From positions 62,001 through 126,000 of the forward strand of contig JAIUOK010000003.1 in assembly GCA_020161245.1 (NCBI GenBank): a DNA stretch of 64,000 bases, written 5' to 3'. The stretch comes from Actinomycetota bacterium. Lineage in GTDB: Bacteria > Actinomycetota > Actinomycetes > S36-B12 > CAIYMF01. Numbering within the stretch: the stretch's first letter is position 1; each line of letters opens with the position of its first letter. The notes below the pieces were generated by a model that was not told where the DNA came from, searched no databases, and saw only the letters and a program-made list of their open reading frames with translations. Both the position numbers and the translations under genes were made by a program. Shown here piece by piece: positions 17,874 through 27,666 of the stretch.

Positions 17874-18664
17874 AGGGCGACGTCGACGACGACCGGCGCG
17901 TGGTCCGACGGCGGCGTCGTCCCCTTCGCGCCGGGCTTGCGCGCGTCGCGGTCGACGTAGGCGTCCTCGACCTTCTGGGCGAACGACGGCGATCCGAAGA
18001 CGAGGTCGATGCGCATGCCGGTGTTCTTGGGGAACGCCAGCTGGCGGTAGTCCCAGTAGGTGTAGGGCGTGTCGTACTTGAGCGCGCGCGGCACGACCTC
18101 GACCAGGCCCGCAGCGCGCAGGTCGTCGAGGGCGGCACGCTCGGCCGGCGTCACGTGGGTGCTGTTGTCGAAGAGGCTGATGTCCCAGACGTCGGCGTCG
18201 GTGGGCGCGACGTTGAAGTCGCCGAGCACGACCCACGGCACGCCGATGCCCTTCTCGCTCTCGGCGGTGTCGCGCAGGGTGCGCAGCCACTCGAGCTTGT
18301 AGGCGTAGTGGGGGTCGTCGACCGTGCGGCCGTTGGGCACGTACACCGACCAGATGCGCACGCCGCCGCAGGTGGCGCCGATCGCGCGCGGCTCCACCGC
18401 GCCGTCGAACTCAGGCTGGCCGGGCAGGCCGCGCACGACGTCGTCGATGCCGACCTTGGACAGGATCGCGACGCCGTTCCAGCGCCCGTCGCCGTGGGCG
18501 GCCACCTCGTAGCCGGCCTCGCGGACGGCGTCGACGGGGAACTGCTCGGCCGCGACCTTGAGCTCCTGCAGGCACAGGACGTCCGGCGCCGCCTTCTCCA
18601 GCCACGCCACCAGCCGATCGGTCCGCACCGTCACCGAGTTGATGTTCCACGTCGCGATCCGCAC
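17870..18664 (-). CDS. xth: Exodeoxyribonuclease III family AP endonuclease
   Basis: A 264-residue member of the exonuclease/endonuclease/phosphatase superfamily acting in base-excision repair at abasic sites. Motifs in order: IATWNINSV, the metal-binding glutamate in LCLQELK, NGVAILSK, SVYVPNGR, GDFNVAPTDADVWD, YTYWDYR, MRIDLVF and the catalytic PPSDHAPV. Two GTG codons are adjacent. I chose the second (18664), because the first residues are then MRIATWN as in other Xth proteins, and a TAGGAT hexamer lies exactly 6 bases upstream. It is convergent with the sulfur operon. Confidence 0.93.
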   Translation of the reverse strand: MRIATWNINSVTVRTDRLVAWLEKAAPDVLCLQELKVAAEQFPVDAVREAGYEVAAHGDGRWNGVAILSKVGIDDVVRGLPGQPEFDGAVEPRAIGATCGGVRIWSVYVPNGRTVDDPHYAYKLEWLRTLRDTAESEKGIGVPWVVLGDFNVAPTDADVWDISLFDNSTHVTPAERAALDDLRAAGLVEVVPRALKYDTPYTYWDYRQLAFPKNTGMRIDLVFGSPSFAQKVEDAYVDRDARKPGAKGTTPPSDHAPVVVDVAL

Positions 18665-18670
18665 CACCCG

Positions 18671-18676
18671 ATCCTA
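18671..18676 (-). promoter_or_regulatory. -10 hexamer for leaderless xth mRNA
   Basis: The minus-strand sequence TAGGAT is followed by six bases and the GTG at 18664. Confidence 0.5.
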
Positions 18677-18699
18677 GGCAGAACCCCGGACCTCGGCTT

Positions 18700-18890
18700 T
18701 ACAGGTGAAGGTGCCCCCACTTGCCTTAGAAGCAAGTTTTCCGCCCCAGGCTGTCCACAGCTCTTCCGCGACGGCGTGTCCCGGTCGGATCCGTGCGCCG
18801 TCGTCCACATCAGCGACACGCCGTCGCTGTGGACGGCCTGGGGCGCATTCCTTGCCTCTATCGCAAGCAGGGGCACCTTCACCCGTTATA
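18700..18890. repeat. Family-1 palindromic element, copy B (orientation beta-to-alpha)
   Basis: The same element as copy A, but inverted. Here the beta arm (CCTTAGAAGCAAGTTTT) is on the left and the alpha arm (GCGATAGAGGCAAGGAA read inward) is on the right. Next to the alpha arm the interior also matches copy A (GGCGTGTCG followed by TGTGGACG), so the two copies are homologous over more than the arms. It lies downstream of the MalY-type gene and upstream of xth. Confidence 0.85.
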
Positions 18891-18940
18891 GGAGGCCCGC
18901 GGAGGGTGTGGACGCGATCGGGTGATGCGGTGCTGCGGGG

Positions 18941-20068
18941 TCAGAGGCTGGTGGCCATGCGGTGGACGGCGTCGGCGAGGGTGGTGCGGCTCGCCGCGAG
19001 GTTGAGGCGGACGAAGCCGCGGCCGGCGTCGCCGAAGGTCGGGCCGGAGTTGAGCGCCACGCGCCCGCGCTCGAGGAAGGCCGCGGCCGGGTCGTCGCCG
19101 AGGCCGAGAGCGCGGCAGTCGAGCCACGCCAGGTACGTCGACTCCGGACGCCGGTACACCACGCCCGGCAGCTCGGCGGCGAGCAGCTCGTCCAGGTAGC
19201 CCGCGTTGTCGACGACCGCGGCGTTGACCGCCTCGAGCCAGTCGTCGCCGCCCGACCACGCCGCGAGGTGCGTGCGCTGCCCGACGTACGACGCGCCGTA
19301 GGGCATCGACTCGGGGAACCCGGCCCGCAGCGATGCCGACGCCGGCCCCGCGATCACCACGCCGGCCTTGAGCCCGGCCAGGTTGTAGGCCTTGGACGCC
19401 GACGTCACCACCAGGCCCGCATCGGCGACCGACAGCCAGGGGACGAACGCCGTACCGGACGGCACGAGCAGCGCGTGGATCTCGTCGACGATCACCGTGA
19501 CGCCGTGCTCGGACGCCAGAGCGGCCACAGCCCGCAGCTCGTCGGCGGTGTGCACCACGCCGGTCGGGTTGTGCGGGCTGCAGAGCAGCAGCGCGGTGGC
19601 CGACGGCGACGCCAGCGCGACGTCGAGCGCCGTGAGGTCGAGGCGGCCCTCCGGCGTGCACGGCACCTGAGCGACCTCGCGCCCGGCCTCGGCGGGGAGC
19701 ATGAGCAGCGGCGGGTACACCGGCGTCGGGACGACGACGGTCTCCCCCGCCCGCGTCGCGACGCCGATCGCCCGCGCGACGCCGGTGATCACGTCGGCGC
19801 ACGCGCTCGTCAGCTCGAGATCGAACTCCCAGCCCCAGCGACGGCTCGCGATGTCGAGCAGCCCGGCGGCGTACGCCGTGCCCAGGGGCGGGTAGCCGAG
19901 GTCGCCGGACGTCGCCATCGCGACGAGCTCGGCGACCACGGGCTGCGGCGGCATCGCGTCCATCTCCGCGATCCACAGCGGCAGCACGTCGGCGTCGTAC
20001 TGGCGCCACTTGATGGAGCCGTGCGCGCGCAGCTCCTCGACCGACAGCTCCTCGAACGGCGACGTCAC
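18941..20068 (-). CDS. MalY/PatB-type aminotransferase (cystathionine beta-lyase-like C-S lyase)
   Basis: A 375-residue fold-I PLP enzyme. It has WIAEMDAMPPQPV near the N-terminus, CSPHNPTGVVHT around residue 160, VIVDEIHALLVP, and the PLP lysine in SASKAYNLAGLKAG. The SNWMN-like start and this motif set are typical of MalY/PatB proteins, which split cystathionine to homocysteine or act as general C-S lyases. A role in sulfur amino-acid metabolism fits the cys genes nearby. The frame is open further upstream, but the GTG at 20068 has an AGGG ribosome binding site and starts just before the conserved region; sequence upstream is palindromic repeat and non-coding. Confidence 0.88.
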   Translation of the reverse strand: MTSPFEELSVEELRAHGSIKWRQYDADVLPLWIAEMDAMPPQPVVAELVAMATSGDLGYPPLGTAYAAGLLDIASRRWGWEFDLELTSACADVITGVARAIGVATRAGETVVVPTPVYPPLLMLPAEAGREVAQVPCTPEGRLDLTALDVALASPSATALLLCSPHNPTGVVHTADELRAVAALASEHGVTVIVDEIHALLVPSGTAFVPWLSVADAGLVVTSASKAYNLAGLKAGVVIAGPASASLRAGFPESMPYGASYVGQRTHLAAWSGGDDWLEAVNAAVVDNAGYLDELLAAELPGVVYRRPESTYLAWLDCRALGLGDDPAAAFLERGRVALNSGPTFGDAGRGFVRLNLAASRTTLADAVHRMATSL

Positions 20069-20117
20069 GGCGAGCACCCTGCCAGCCCGCCCGCCCCCGC
20101 GCATGCCCTTGGGCGAC

Positions 20118-20180
20118 CGAGTAACTGCCCGAATCCTCAGTTCGGAGCCCCCGCAACCGAGGATTCGAGCAGTTACTCGC
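20118..20180. repeat. Family-2 palindrome, copy 1
   Basis: An imperfect palindrome of about 62 bp with ends GAGTAACTGC and GCAGTTACTC, and inner halves resembling CGAATCCTC and GAGGATTCG. It lies in the divergent region between the C-S lyase and the PadR gene. A second copy occurs at 54365-54430. Confidence 0.8.
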
Positions 20181-20207
20181 GGCCTGGCGGTGCTGGACGC
20201 GGTCATG

Positions 20208-20233
20208 CATACCGGGTATACATACGCGGTATG
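20208..20233. promoter_or_regulatory. Palindromic operator overlapping the PadR start codon
   Basis: A 26-bp imperfect palindrome reading CATACCG, one base, GTAT, two bases, ATAC, one base, CGGTATG. Only the two single bases and the central pair break symmetry. It contains a TATACA -10-like hexamer and ends in the ATG of the PadR gene. A bound repressor would block the promoter and start region directly. Confidence 0.7.
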
Positions 20234-20808
20234 GCGATCCGACAGGGGCTGCTGGCCCTGCTCGACGAGGGGCCGGCGTACGGCTACCAGCTCAAGGCGG
20301 CCTTCGAGGAGCGCACCGGCGGCACCTGGCCGCTCAACATCGGGCAGGTCTACACAACCCTCGCCCGGGCCGAGCGCGACGGCCTCGTGGCCCAGCTCGA
20401 GACCGACGATGACGGCCGGGTCGTCTACGAGATCACCGCCGCGGGCCGCACCGAGGTGGCCCAGTGGTTCCAGGAGCCGGTACGCCGCGAGACAGCACCC
20501 CGCGACGAGCTGGCCATCAAGCTCGCGGTCGCCGTCACGGCACCGGACGTCGACGTCACCGCGATCGTCCAGACGCAACGGGGGGAAACGATGCGCACGC
20601 TCCAGCAGCTCACCCGGCTCAAGCGCGACGCCGACGAGGACGCCGACCTCGCCTGGCTGCTCGTGCTCGACCGCCTCATCTTCGACGCCGAGGCCGAGGC
20701 CCGCTGGCTCGACCACTGCGAGTCGCGGCTGGCCCGCAAGGCCGGCGAGAAGGCGGTGCGCCGTCCGGCCTCGGGGCGCAGCCCTCGCGCGGCGCAGGGG
20801 AGCGCGCG

Positions 20809-20812
<4 letters not shown>
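20231..20812 (+). CDS. PadR-family regulator of the adjacent ABC transporter
   Basis: A 193-residue protein with a PadR winged helix (residues 1-85: IRQGLLALLDEGPAYGYQLK and NIGQVYTTLARAERDGLV) and the C-terminal Vir_act_alpha_C-type helical dimerisation region (about 90-180). The ATG has no ribosome binding site and lies inside a 26-bp palindrome, so leaderless expression with autorepression is likely. The stop overlaps the ATG of the ATPase gene (ATGA). PadR-ATPase-FtsX operons commonly respond to antimicrobial peptides or envelope stress; the inducer here is unknown. Confidence 0.9.
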
Positions 20813-21536
<724 letters not shown>

Positions 21537-21540
<4 letters not shown>

Positions 21541-24401
21541 CCGCCGTCCTCGACCGGCCGTCCGCGCCGGTCACGCCACCGTCCGTGCCCCGCCACGGGC
21601 GCCTGCGCACCTGGCTCGGCCAGTGGCGGGTGGCGCTGCGCCTGGCGCGCCGCGATGCCTGGCGCTCGAAGGGCCGCTCGCTGCTGGTGCTGCTGATCGT
21701 CGGGCTGCCGGTGCTCATCGTGAGCGGCGTGATCCTCTGGGGTTACCAGTCGATCGCAGCCAACCAGCCGCGCGCCTACGCGGAGCTCCGTCTCCAGGGA
21801 GGGGCCGACGCCGTCGTCGCGCCGCAGATCGCCCCGGTCGAGCAGTCGCTGTACGGCGACGTCACCAACACCCTCACCGGTCCTGCTCCGACGGAGGCGA
21901 CGATCCGCGCTGCGCTGCCGGAGGGTTCGCGCCTGGTCGCCATGCCCGACCAGACGCGGGAGCTCATCCTCGAGAACGGCGACTGGGGCGTGACCGGCGG
22001 CTTCGTCTCCTCGGAGATGTCCGACCCGCTGCTGCGGGGCTACTGGCGCAACCTGGAGGGCACCTTCCCGAAGGCGCGCGGCCAGGTGCTGCTCGACGCC
22101 TCTCTCGCCCGGCGCCTGCACGCCGGCCTCGGCACGACGATCACCGTGAGCGGCACGGGCGACCAGCGCAGCCTGAGCCGCGAGCTGCTGGTGGTCGGTC
22201 TCGCCGACCCCAACCCCATGTTCTGGTCCACCGGCGTGGTCTGGCCCGGCGACCTGCCGGTGGTGCGGGACGCCGGTCCGACGACCACCCTGCCGCCCTT
22301 CTACCTCGTCGACTCCCCGGCGCCGATCACCTGGGACGTCGTCCGCCAGGTCAACAAGGCCGGGGCGTTCGTCACCAGCCGGGCGGTGGTCGACGACCCG
22401 CCCACCTTCTGCTCGTCGAGCGAGATCTGCCTGGACGACGGACCGGCCCCGGGGCAGGAGCCCGGCATGGTGTCGTCGCCGACGTCGCCCGACGCCGCGC
22501 GCGAGGCCGCGCTGGGCGGCGTCGTCATCGTGCTGGTGATCCTGCAGATCGCGCTGCTCGCCGGGCCGGCGTTTGCTGTGCAGCTGCGACGCCGGCAGCG
22601 CGAGCTCGGCCTCGTGGGCGCGTCCGGCGGCGACGCGAAGGTGCTGCGCCGCACGGTGCTGGCCTCCGGTGTCGTCCTGGGTGTGGCCGCGTCGGTCGGC
22701 GGTGCGGTGCTCGCGTGGGCCGCGATAGCGGTGATGACGAAGAACGAGTCGCTGCTGGCCCTCTTCTCCTACCCCGGCATCCCGCCCCTGCCGCCGTTCC
22801 CTCCCGAGCTGTTCGGCGTCATGGCAGTGGGCATCGTGGCCTCGATCGCCGCCGCGATGGTGCCAGCAGTCGTCGCGGGGCGCGGGGACGTCGTCGACAC
22901 GCTGCGCGGACGACGTCCCCTGCCGGCCCTGCGCCGGAGCCTGCCGCTCGTCGGCCTCGCGACCGGCGGCCTCGGGCTGCTCGTCATGGTCTACGGCGTG
23001 CTGCAGCTCGACGCGGTGATCCTCGGCGTCGGCGTGGTGCTCGGCGAGCTCGGCATCGTGCTGCTGATGCCGTGGATCATCGTGCAGACCGGGCGCTTCG
23101 GCGGGCGGCTGCCGCTGGCCGGGCGGCTCGCCGTGCGCGACTCCGGCCGGCACCGCATGCGCACGGCCGCCGCCGCGTGTGCCGTCGCAGCCGCAGCGGC
23201 TGCTGCCGTCGGCGTCTCCGCGGCGTACGGCGCCACGGCCACGTACGCGACGAGCACCGATGTCGCGACGCTGCCCGATGTCTCCGTGGTCTACCTGCCG
23301 CTCGAGCAGTACGACGAGATGGGCCAGCCCGTCCCGGTCGACGCCGACAAGGTCGTCGCCGAGACGCGCGCCGTCGTCCGGGCTGCCGACCCGGATGCCC
23401 GGACAGCGCTGCTCCGCGACGTCGCGCCCGCCGGCCGGCCGCAGTCCGTGCAGGCCGGTGCGGCTTACATCAGCTGCGGGCCGGCCGACGCCGGGATCCT
23501 CAGCGACCCGAGCCAGATCCCGTGCTACGGGCGCCAGCCCCAGACATTCCTGCCGAGCAGCTCGTCCGTTGTCGAGGTGTCTCCCGACGATCTGCCCCTC
23601 ATCCTCGGCCCGGCCGCGCCGCTCGACGAGGCCCGCGCCGCCCTCGAGGAGGGCAAGGCCGTGGTGCTGCAGCCGAACGGCGTCGTCGACGGCAAGGTCA
23701 CGCTGACGGCGTCGTGGAGCGATCCGGAGACGGGCGCGATGTCGGCGGCCCAGTCGGTCGACGTCCCGGCGATCGAGGTGCTGCGGGGGACGCTGCCGGC
23801 GACCGTGCTGGTCTCGTCGCAGACCCTGGCGCGCCCCGACGTCGCGAAGGTGCTGGGCCCGGGTACCTCGGGGCTCATGCTCGCCCAGCCCTCGGAGGCC
23901 GATTCCGGGGACCGGCCCACGTTCGTCGAGCGGGTGAACCTCGAGATGGCCCGCAGCGAGCTCGGCGCCGGGGTGAGCGAGTCGCTCGCCCAGACCGACA
24001 TGACCCTCATCGTGCTGCTGGCCGGCGTCGGCGCCACCGCTCTGCTCGCGCTGCTGGCGGGGCTCATGGTGACGGCGCTCGCGCTGGCCGACGGCCGGGC
24101 CGACCACGCCACGCTGCAGGCCGTCGGTGCCGCGCCCCGGGTGCGGCGGGCCGTCGCCGCGGCCACGGCCGGCTACGTCGCCGGGCTCGGCTGCATCGTG
24201 GGCGCGGCGTCGGGGCTGGTCGGCTCCTACGTCCTGCTGCCGCTGCTCACCGACGGCCGAGGCTTCGGCGCCCAGAACACGTGGTCGATCCCCTGGCCGA
24301 TGGTGGGGCTCATCGTCGTCGCCGTGCCGCTGATCACCGCGGGAGTCGCGTGGCTGACGACGCGGTCGCGGGTGGAGCTGACCCGCCGCCTGGACTCGTG
24401 A
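21537..24401 (+). CDS. FtsX-like permease of ABC transporter
   Basis: A 954-residue permease. A first helix at about residues 45-68 is followed by a ~250-residue extracytoplasmic MacB-PCD-like domain. Three helices with a cytoplasmic loop follow (about 320-450), then a linking pair of helices, a second large external domain (about 570-810) and three final helices. This duplicated FtsX arrangement is standard for actinobacterial ~850-950-residue permeases. It probably extracts or exports an envelope substrate such as a lipoprotein or peptide. The GTG start overlaps the ATPase stop. A terminator-like hairpin lies 40 bases after the stop. Confidence 0.92.
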
Positions 24402-24439
24402 TCACCTACCTGCCTGCCTGATCGGTAGGCTTCCGGACC

Positions 24440-24483
24440 GACGCCGGTCGCGCCCCCAGCGGGGGTCGGGTGCGACCGGCGTC
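24440..24483 (+). terminator. Terminator hairpin after the PadR-ABC operon
   Basis: Arms GACGCCGGTCGC and GCGACCGGCGTC pair perfectly over 12 bp, with an inner CCCCC/GGGGG pairing. It lies 39 bases past the permease stop. Confidence 0.8.
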
Positions 24484-24569
24484 GCCATGCCCGGGGCGGA
24501 TCCCGGCCTGCGAGACCGGCGTCGTCCACCGCTCTGACCTGCGGATTCGGGGCTGGCCGTGCGGGCCGG

Positions 24570-24689
24570 TACCCTTCTCCGTGGCGTGCTGGCGCATCCC
24601 CCGTCCGGGGGCCCGCCCGGCACGACGACGCACAACCCTCCTGCCACGGAGAGACCGTGGCCGCCAAGTCCAGAGGAGGTGGGTATCGC
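24570..24689 (+). promoter_or_regulatory. rpsF promoter and structured leader
   Basis: TACCCT at 24570-24575 is a plausible -10, giving a leader of about 107 bases. The leader contains two hairpins: CCCCCG/CGGGGG at 24598-24611, and GCCACGG/CCGTGGC with loop AGAGA at 24643-24661. A strong AGAGGAGGT ribosome binding site follows at 24673. In many bacteria the S6:S18 complex binds the rpsF leader and represses the operon. A conserved CCG in a bulge is needed for that, and I cannot confirm it here. Confidence 0.45.
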
Positions 24690-24980
24690 ATGCGTCATTA
24701 CGAGGTCATGGTGATCCTCGACCCCGATCTCGAGGAGCGCACCGTCGCCCCGAGTCTCGACACGTTCCTCAACGTGGTGAAGCAGGACGGGGGCACCGTC
24801 GACAAGGTCGACATCTGGGGCCGCCGCCGTCTGTCCTTCGAGATCAACAAGAAGGCCGAGGGCATCTACGCCGTCCTCGACCTCACCTGCACCCCGGCTG
24901 CCGTCCAGGAGCTCGACCGCCAGCTCAACCTCAACGAGGCCGTGCTGCGCACCAAGGTCATGCGCCCGGACGCCAAGTAA
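24690..24980 (+). CDS. rpsF: 30S ribosomal protein S6
   Basis: A 96-residue protein with the S6 signature [16 protein letters not shown] at the N-terminus, [18 protein letters not shown] in the middle and VLRTKVMRP at the end. It binds the 30S platform with S18. The ATG is chosen by its AGAGGAGGT ribosome binding site. It is the first gene of rpsF-ssb-rpsR-rplI, the standard actinobacterial order. Confidence 0.98.
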   Translation: MRHYEVMVILDPDLEERTVAPSLDTFLNVVKQDGGTVDKVDIWGRRRLSFEINKKAEGIYAVLDLTCTPAAVQELDRQLNLNEAVLRTKVMRPDAK

Positions 24981-25113
24981 GCAGGACGTCCCCCGTGGAC
25001 GCCGCCCGGCGCGTCGTCCACAGTCCGCGCCCCGGCCGATCGCGATGATCGTCGGAGCGCATCCGTAAGGTCCGGCCCACCAAGCCACTTCTTCCACGCA
25101 GAGGTCAGCACTC

Positions 25114-25665
25114 ATGGCACAGGGCGACATCAACGTCACGATCGTCGGCAACCTCACGGGCGACCCCGAGCTGCGGTTCACGCCGTCCGGCTCGGCCGTG
25201 GCGAACTTCACCGTCGCCTCGAGCTCGCGCGTGCTCGACCGCCAGACCAACGAGTGGAAGGACGGCGACACCGTCTTCATGCGCTGCAGCGTGTGGCGGC
25301 AGTACGCCGAGAACGTCGCCGAGTCGCTCACCCGCGGCACGCGCGTCATCGTCACCGGCCGTCTCAAGCAGCGCAGCTACGAGACCCCGCAGGGCGAGAA
25401 GCGCACCGTGGTCGAGCTCGAGGTCGACGACGTCGGCCCGGCTCTGCGCTACGCCACGGCCAAGGTCAACAAGGTCGCGCGCAGCGACGGCGGGGGCTTC
25501 GGCGGCGGCGGTGGCGGCCAGCAGGGCGGCGGCTCGTGGGGCGGCAACCAGGGCGGCCAGCAGGCCGACGACCCCTGGGCGTCCTCCGGCCCCGCCAACG
25601 GCGGCGGCCAGCAGGGCGGCGGCTCGTGGGGCGGCGGCGCGTCGTACGACGAGCCCCCGTTCTAG
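25114..25665 (+). CDS. ssb: Single-stranded DNA-binding protein
   Basis: A 183-residue SSB. The OB fold is at residues 1-115 ([55 protein letters not shown]). A Gly/Gln-rich disordered linker follows, and the acidic tip ends DEPPF, which recruits replication and repair partners. It is homotetrameric in known members. Its place between rpsF and rpsR is conserved. The linker contains a 33-bp exact DNA direct repeat. Confidence 0.98.
   Translation: MAQGDINVTIVGNLTGDPELRFTPSGSAVANFTVASSSRVLDRQTNEWKDGDTVFMRCSVWRQYAENVAESLTRGTRVIVTGRLKQRSYETPQGEKRTVVELEVDDVGPALRYATAKVNKVARSDGGGFGGGGGGQQGGGSWGGNQGGQQADDPWASSGPANGGGQQGGGSWGGGASYDEPPF
25513..25635 (+). repeat. 33-bp direct repeat in the ssb linker
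   Basis: The segment at 25513-25545 recurs exactly at 25603-25635, 90 bases later and in frame. Recombination or slippage between the copies would delete 30 residues of linker without a frameshift, so length variation between strains is expected. Confidence 0.8.
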
Positions 25666-25782
25666 TCCGGACCAGCTCGACCCGCGTTCCGGCGCGGCAG
25701 CCGGCGGTGCCCGCACCTCCGGCGTCCATCCGACCGACCCCATCCCGGCATGACGCCGGGCTCCCACACAAGGAGCACCACG

Positions 25783-26019
25783 ATGGCCAAGCCTGCTCTT
25801 CGTAAGCCGAAGAAGAAGGTCTGCGTCTTCTGCAAGGAGAAGATCGCGCACGTCGACTACAAGGACACGGCGCTGCTTCGGAAGTACATCTCCGACCGCG
25901 GCAAGATCCGTGCCCGTCGCGTGAGCGGCAACTGCACCCAGCACCAGCGCGACGTCGCGACCGCGGTCAAGAACGCCCGCGAGATGGCGCTGCTGCCCTA
26001 CACCTCGACCGCCCGCTAA
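25783..26019 (+). CDS. rpsR: 30S ribosomal protein S18, zinc-binding (C+) form
   Basis: A 78-residue S18 with the conserved core [17 protein letters not shown] and [12 protein letters not shown]. It keeps the cysteines CVFC near residue 14 and C at about 51, so it is a zinc-ribbon (C+) type. Actinobacteria often also encode a zinc-independent paralogue used under zinc starvation; that gene is not in this window. An AGGAG ribosome binding site lies upstream. Confidence 0.97.
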   Translation: MAKPALRKPKKKVCVFCKEKIAHVDYKDTALLRKYISDRGKIRARRVSGNCTQHQRDVATAVKNAREMALLPYTSTAR

Positions 26020-26039
26020 CTCGAAGGAGGCGAACCCAG

Positions 26040-26486
26040 ATGAAGCTCATCCTGACCCAGGACGTCAGCGGTCTCGGCGCCCCCGGCGATGTCGTCGAGG
26101 TGAAGGACGGCTACGGCCGCAACTTCCTGCTCCCGCGCGGTCTCGCGACCCCGTGGACCAAGGGCGGGGAGAAGCAGGTCGCCCAGATCAAGCGCGCCCG
26201 CGAGGTGCGCGAGGTCCGCGACCTCGACGCCGCCCAGGCGATCAAGGCCTCGCTCGAGGGCCTCAAGGTCAAGGTCCCGGCCCGCGCCGGCGACACCGGC
26301 CGCCTGTTCGGTGCGATCACCGTGTCCGACGTCGTCTCCGCGGTCGAGGCCGCGGGCGGCCCGGCCGTCGACAAGCGCAAGGTCACGATCGTCTCGCCGA
26401 TCAAGACCACCGGCTCGCACAAGGTCGAGGTCCGCGTGCACCCCGAGGTGCTCGCCAACCTCACCGTCGACGTCGTCAGCGCCTGA
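26040..26486 (+). CDS. rplI: 50S ribosomal protein L9
   Basis: A 148-residue L9 with the N-terminal motif [34 protein letters not shown] (split around residue 20), the connecting helix and the C-terminal domain ([25 protein letters not shown]). A perfect AAGGAGG ribosome binding site is present. It is the last gene of the operon and is followed by a strong terminator. Confidence 0.98.
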   Translation: MKLILTQDVSGLGAPGDVVEVKDGYGRNFLLPRGLATPWTKGGEKQVAQIKRAREVREVRDLDAAQAIKASLEGLKVKVPARAGDTGRLFGAITVSDVVSAVEAAGGPAVDKRKVTIVSPIKTTGSHKVEVRVHPEVLANLTVDVVSA

Positions 26487-26500
26487 CACAACCCGCGCAC

Positions 26501-26534
26501 GAAGGCCGCCGCCCCGCGAGGGGCGGCGGCCTTC
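26501..26534 (+). terminator. Terminator of the rpsF-rplI operon
   Basis: A perfect 15-bp stem (GAAGGCCGCCGCCCC with its complement) capped by a GCGA tetraloop, 15 bases past the rplI stop. Confidence 0.92.
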
Positions 26535-26550
26535 GCCGTCCCTGAGGTCC

Positions 26551-26614
26551 GCGTGTAACACCAGCATGTGCGGCAAAACCGAGGCGCTTTGCTGCACATG
26601 CTGGTGTTACGTGC
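26551..26614. repeat. Family-3 palindrome, copy 1
   Basis: A 64-bp palindrome with arms GTGTAACACCAGCATGTGC and GCACATGCTGGTGTTAC, plus inner GGCAAAACC and GCTTTGC-type pairing. A closely similar palindrome lies at 27659-27723, so the two bracket a single gene. Confidence 0.85.
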
Positions 26615-26679
26615 GTGTCGTCCCCAGGTGCGGGCTTTCTCCCCCGAGGGAGGGCGTGTTGTCGACCCACCCTCCCGGC

Positions 26680-27666
26680 ATGACACAGCATGTGAGGTCC
26701 GCTCAGGTCGTTCAGGAACTGGCATCGGCGCTCGGCCCCGGGCCTTGGACCGTCGGACAGGTGCTGGCCGCCGGGTGGTCGCGCGGGCAGCTGCGCAGCG
26801 CCGTGACAGCCGGCCGGCTTGTGCGGCCGCACAAGGGTGCGGTGGATCTCCCGTCCGGCGCCGGGAGCACCGCCGCCACCGCGCGAGCCGCGCTGCTGAC
26901 GCTCTCCCGTCGCGCCGCGCTCAGCCACAGCACGGCGGGTACCGAGCAACGCTTGTGGCTGCCACGCCGGCCGGATCCTCATGAGCACGTGACGGCGCCG
27001 GGCGACGCCGACGATCTGCGGAACACCGTCCGAATCCACGGCTGCTCGTTGCCCGAGGAGTGGGTCACGGTGAGGAACGGCGTGAGGATGACGTCTCCTG
27101 CGAGGACGGCGGTCGACCTGGCGCGGGGCGCCAGTTTGCCTGACGCCCTCATCGTCCTCGACTCCTTTCTGCGGCTGTGCATCGGCGACGATCCGTCCGA
27201 CCCTGCACTGGCACGTGGAGACGAGCTCCGTCGCGAAGCCCGCCGCCGCGGCGTGCCGCTTCTGGAGGCGGCGTACCTCGGCGAGTTCGGATGGCCGGGC
27301 ACGGTCGTGGTCCGCGACGGCATTCCGCTCGCAGATGCAGGGTCGGAGTCGCCGCTCGAGAGCTGGTCGAGGGGCGTCATGATCAAGGAGGCGCTCCCAC
27401 GCCCCGTCATCGGCGCCCATGTCCAAGGCGCCTCTGGTGCTTGGTACTGGGTGGACTTCCTCTGGGCAGGTGCCGGCGTGATCGGCGAGGCTGACGGCAT
27501 CGGGAAGTACGGCACCACCGACGACGACGTGCGTCAGGCCATGACTGCAGAACGACGTCGTCAGGCCGACCTCGAGGCGGCCGGCTACGTCGTGATCCGC
27601 TGGACCTGGTCGGAGCCCACTGGCCAGTGGCTCAGGCGGCTCAGGCGAGCTCTGGGACGCGCGTAA
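26680..27666 (+). CDS. AbiEi-like winged-helix plus PD-(D/E)XK nuclease-like protein
   Basis: A 328-residue protein of a family frequent in actinobacteria, often annotated 'type IV toxin-antitoxin AbiEi antitoxin domain protein' or DUF559. Residues 1-60 look like a winged helix (WTVGQVLAAGWSRGQLRSAV...RLVRPHKGAV). The C-terminal half contains SPLESWSRGVM, a hydrophobic strand VDFLWAGAGVIGEADGIGKY and a closing strand YVVIRWTW. This E / D / GExDGxxKY pattern resembles VSR-type nucleases. No AbiEii toxin gene is adjacent, so a toxin-antitoxin role is not supported. The TAA stop lies within the second flanking palindrome. Upstream there is no clear ribosome binding site. Confidence 0.65.
   Translation: MTQHVRSAQVVQELASALGPGPWTVGQVLAAGWSRGQLRSAVTAGRLVRPHKGAVDLPSGAGSTAATARAALLTLSRRAALSHSTAGTEQRLWLPRRPDPHEHVTAPGDADDLRNTVRIHGCSLPEEWVTVRNGVRMTSPARTAVDLARGASLPDALIVLDSFLRLCIGDDPSDPALARGDELRREARRRGVPLLEAAYLGEFGWPGTVVVRDGIPLADAGSESPLESWSRGVMIKEALPRPVIGAHVQGASGAWYWVDFLWAGAGVIGEADGIGKYGTTDDDVRQAMTAERRRQADLEAAGYVVIRWTWSEPTGQWLRRLRRALGRA

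Noticed and set aside
26680-27666. A complete AbiE toxin-antitoxin system
   Set aside because: Only the AbiEi-like part is present; no AbiEii nucleotidyltransferase gene is adjacent.
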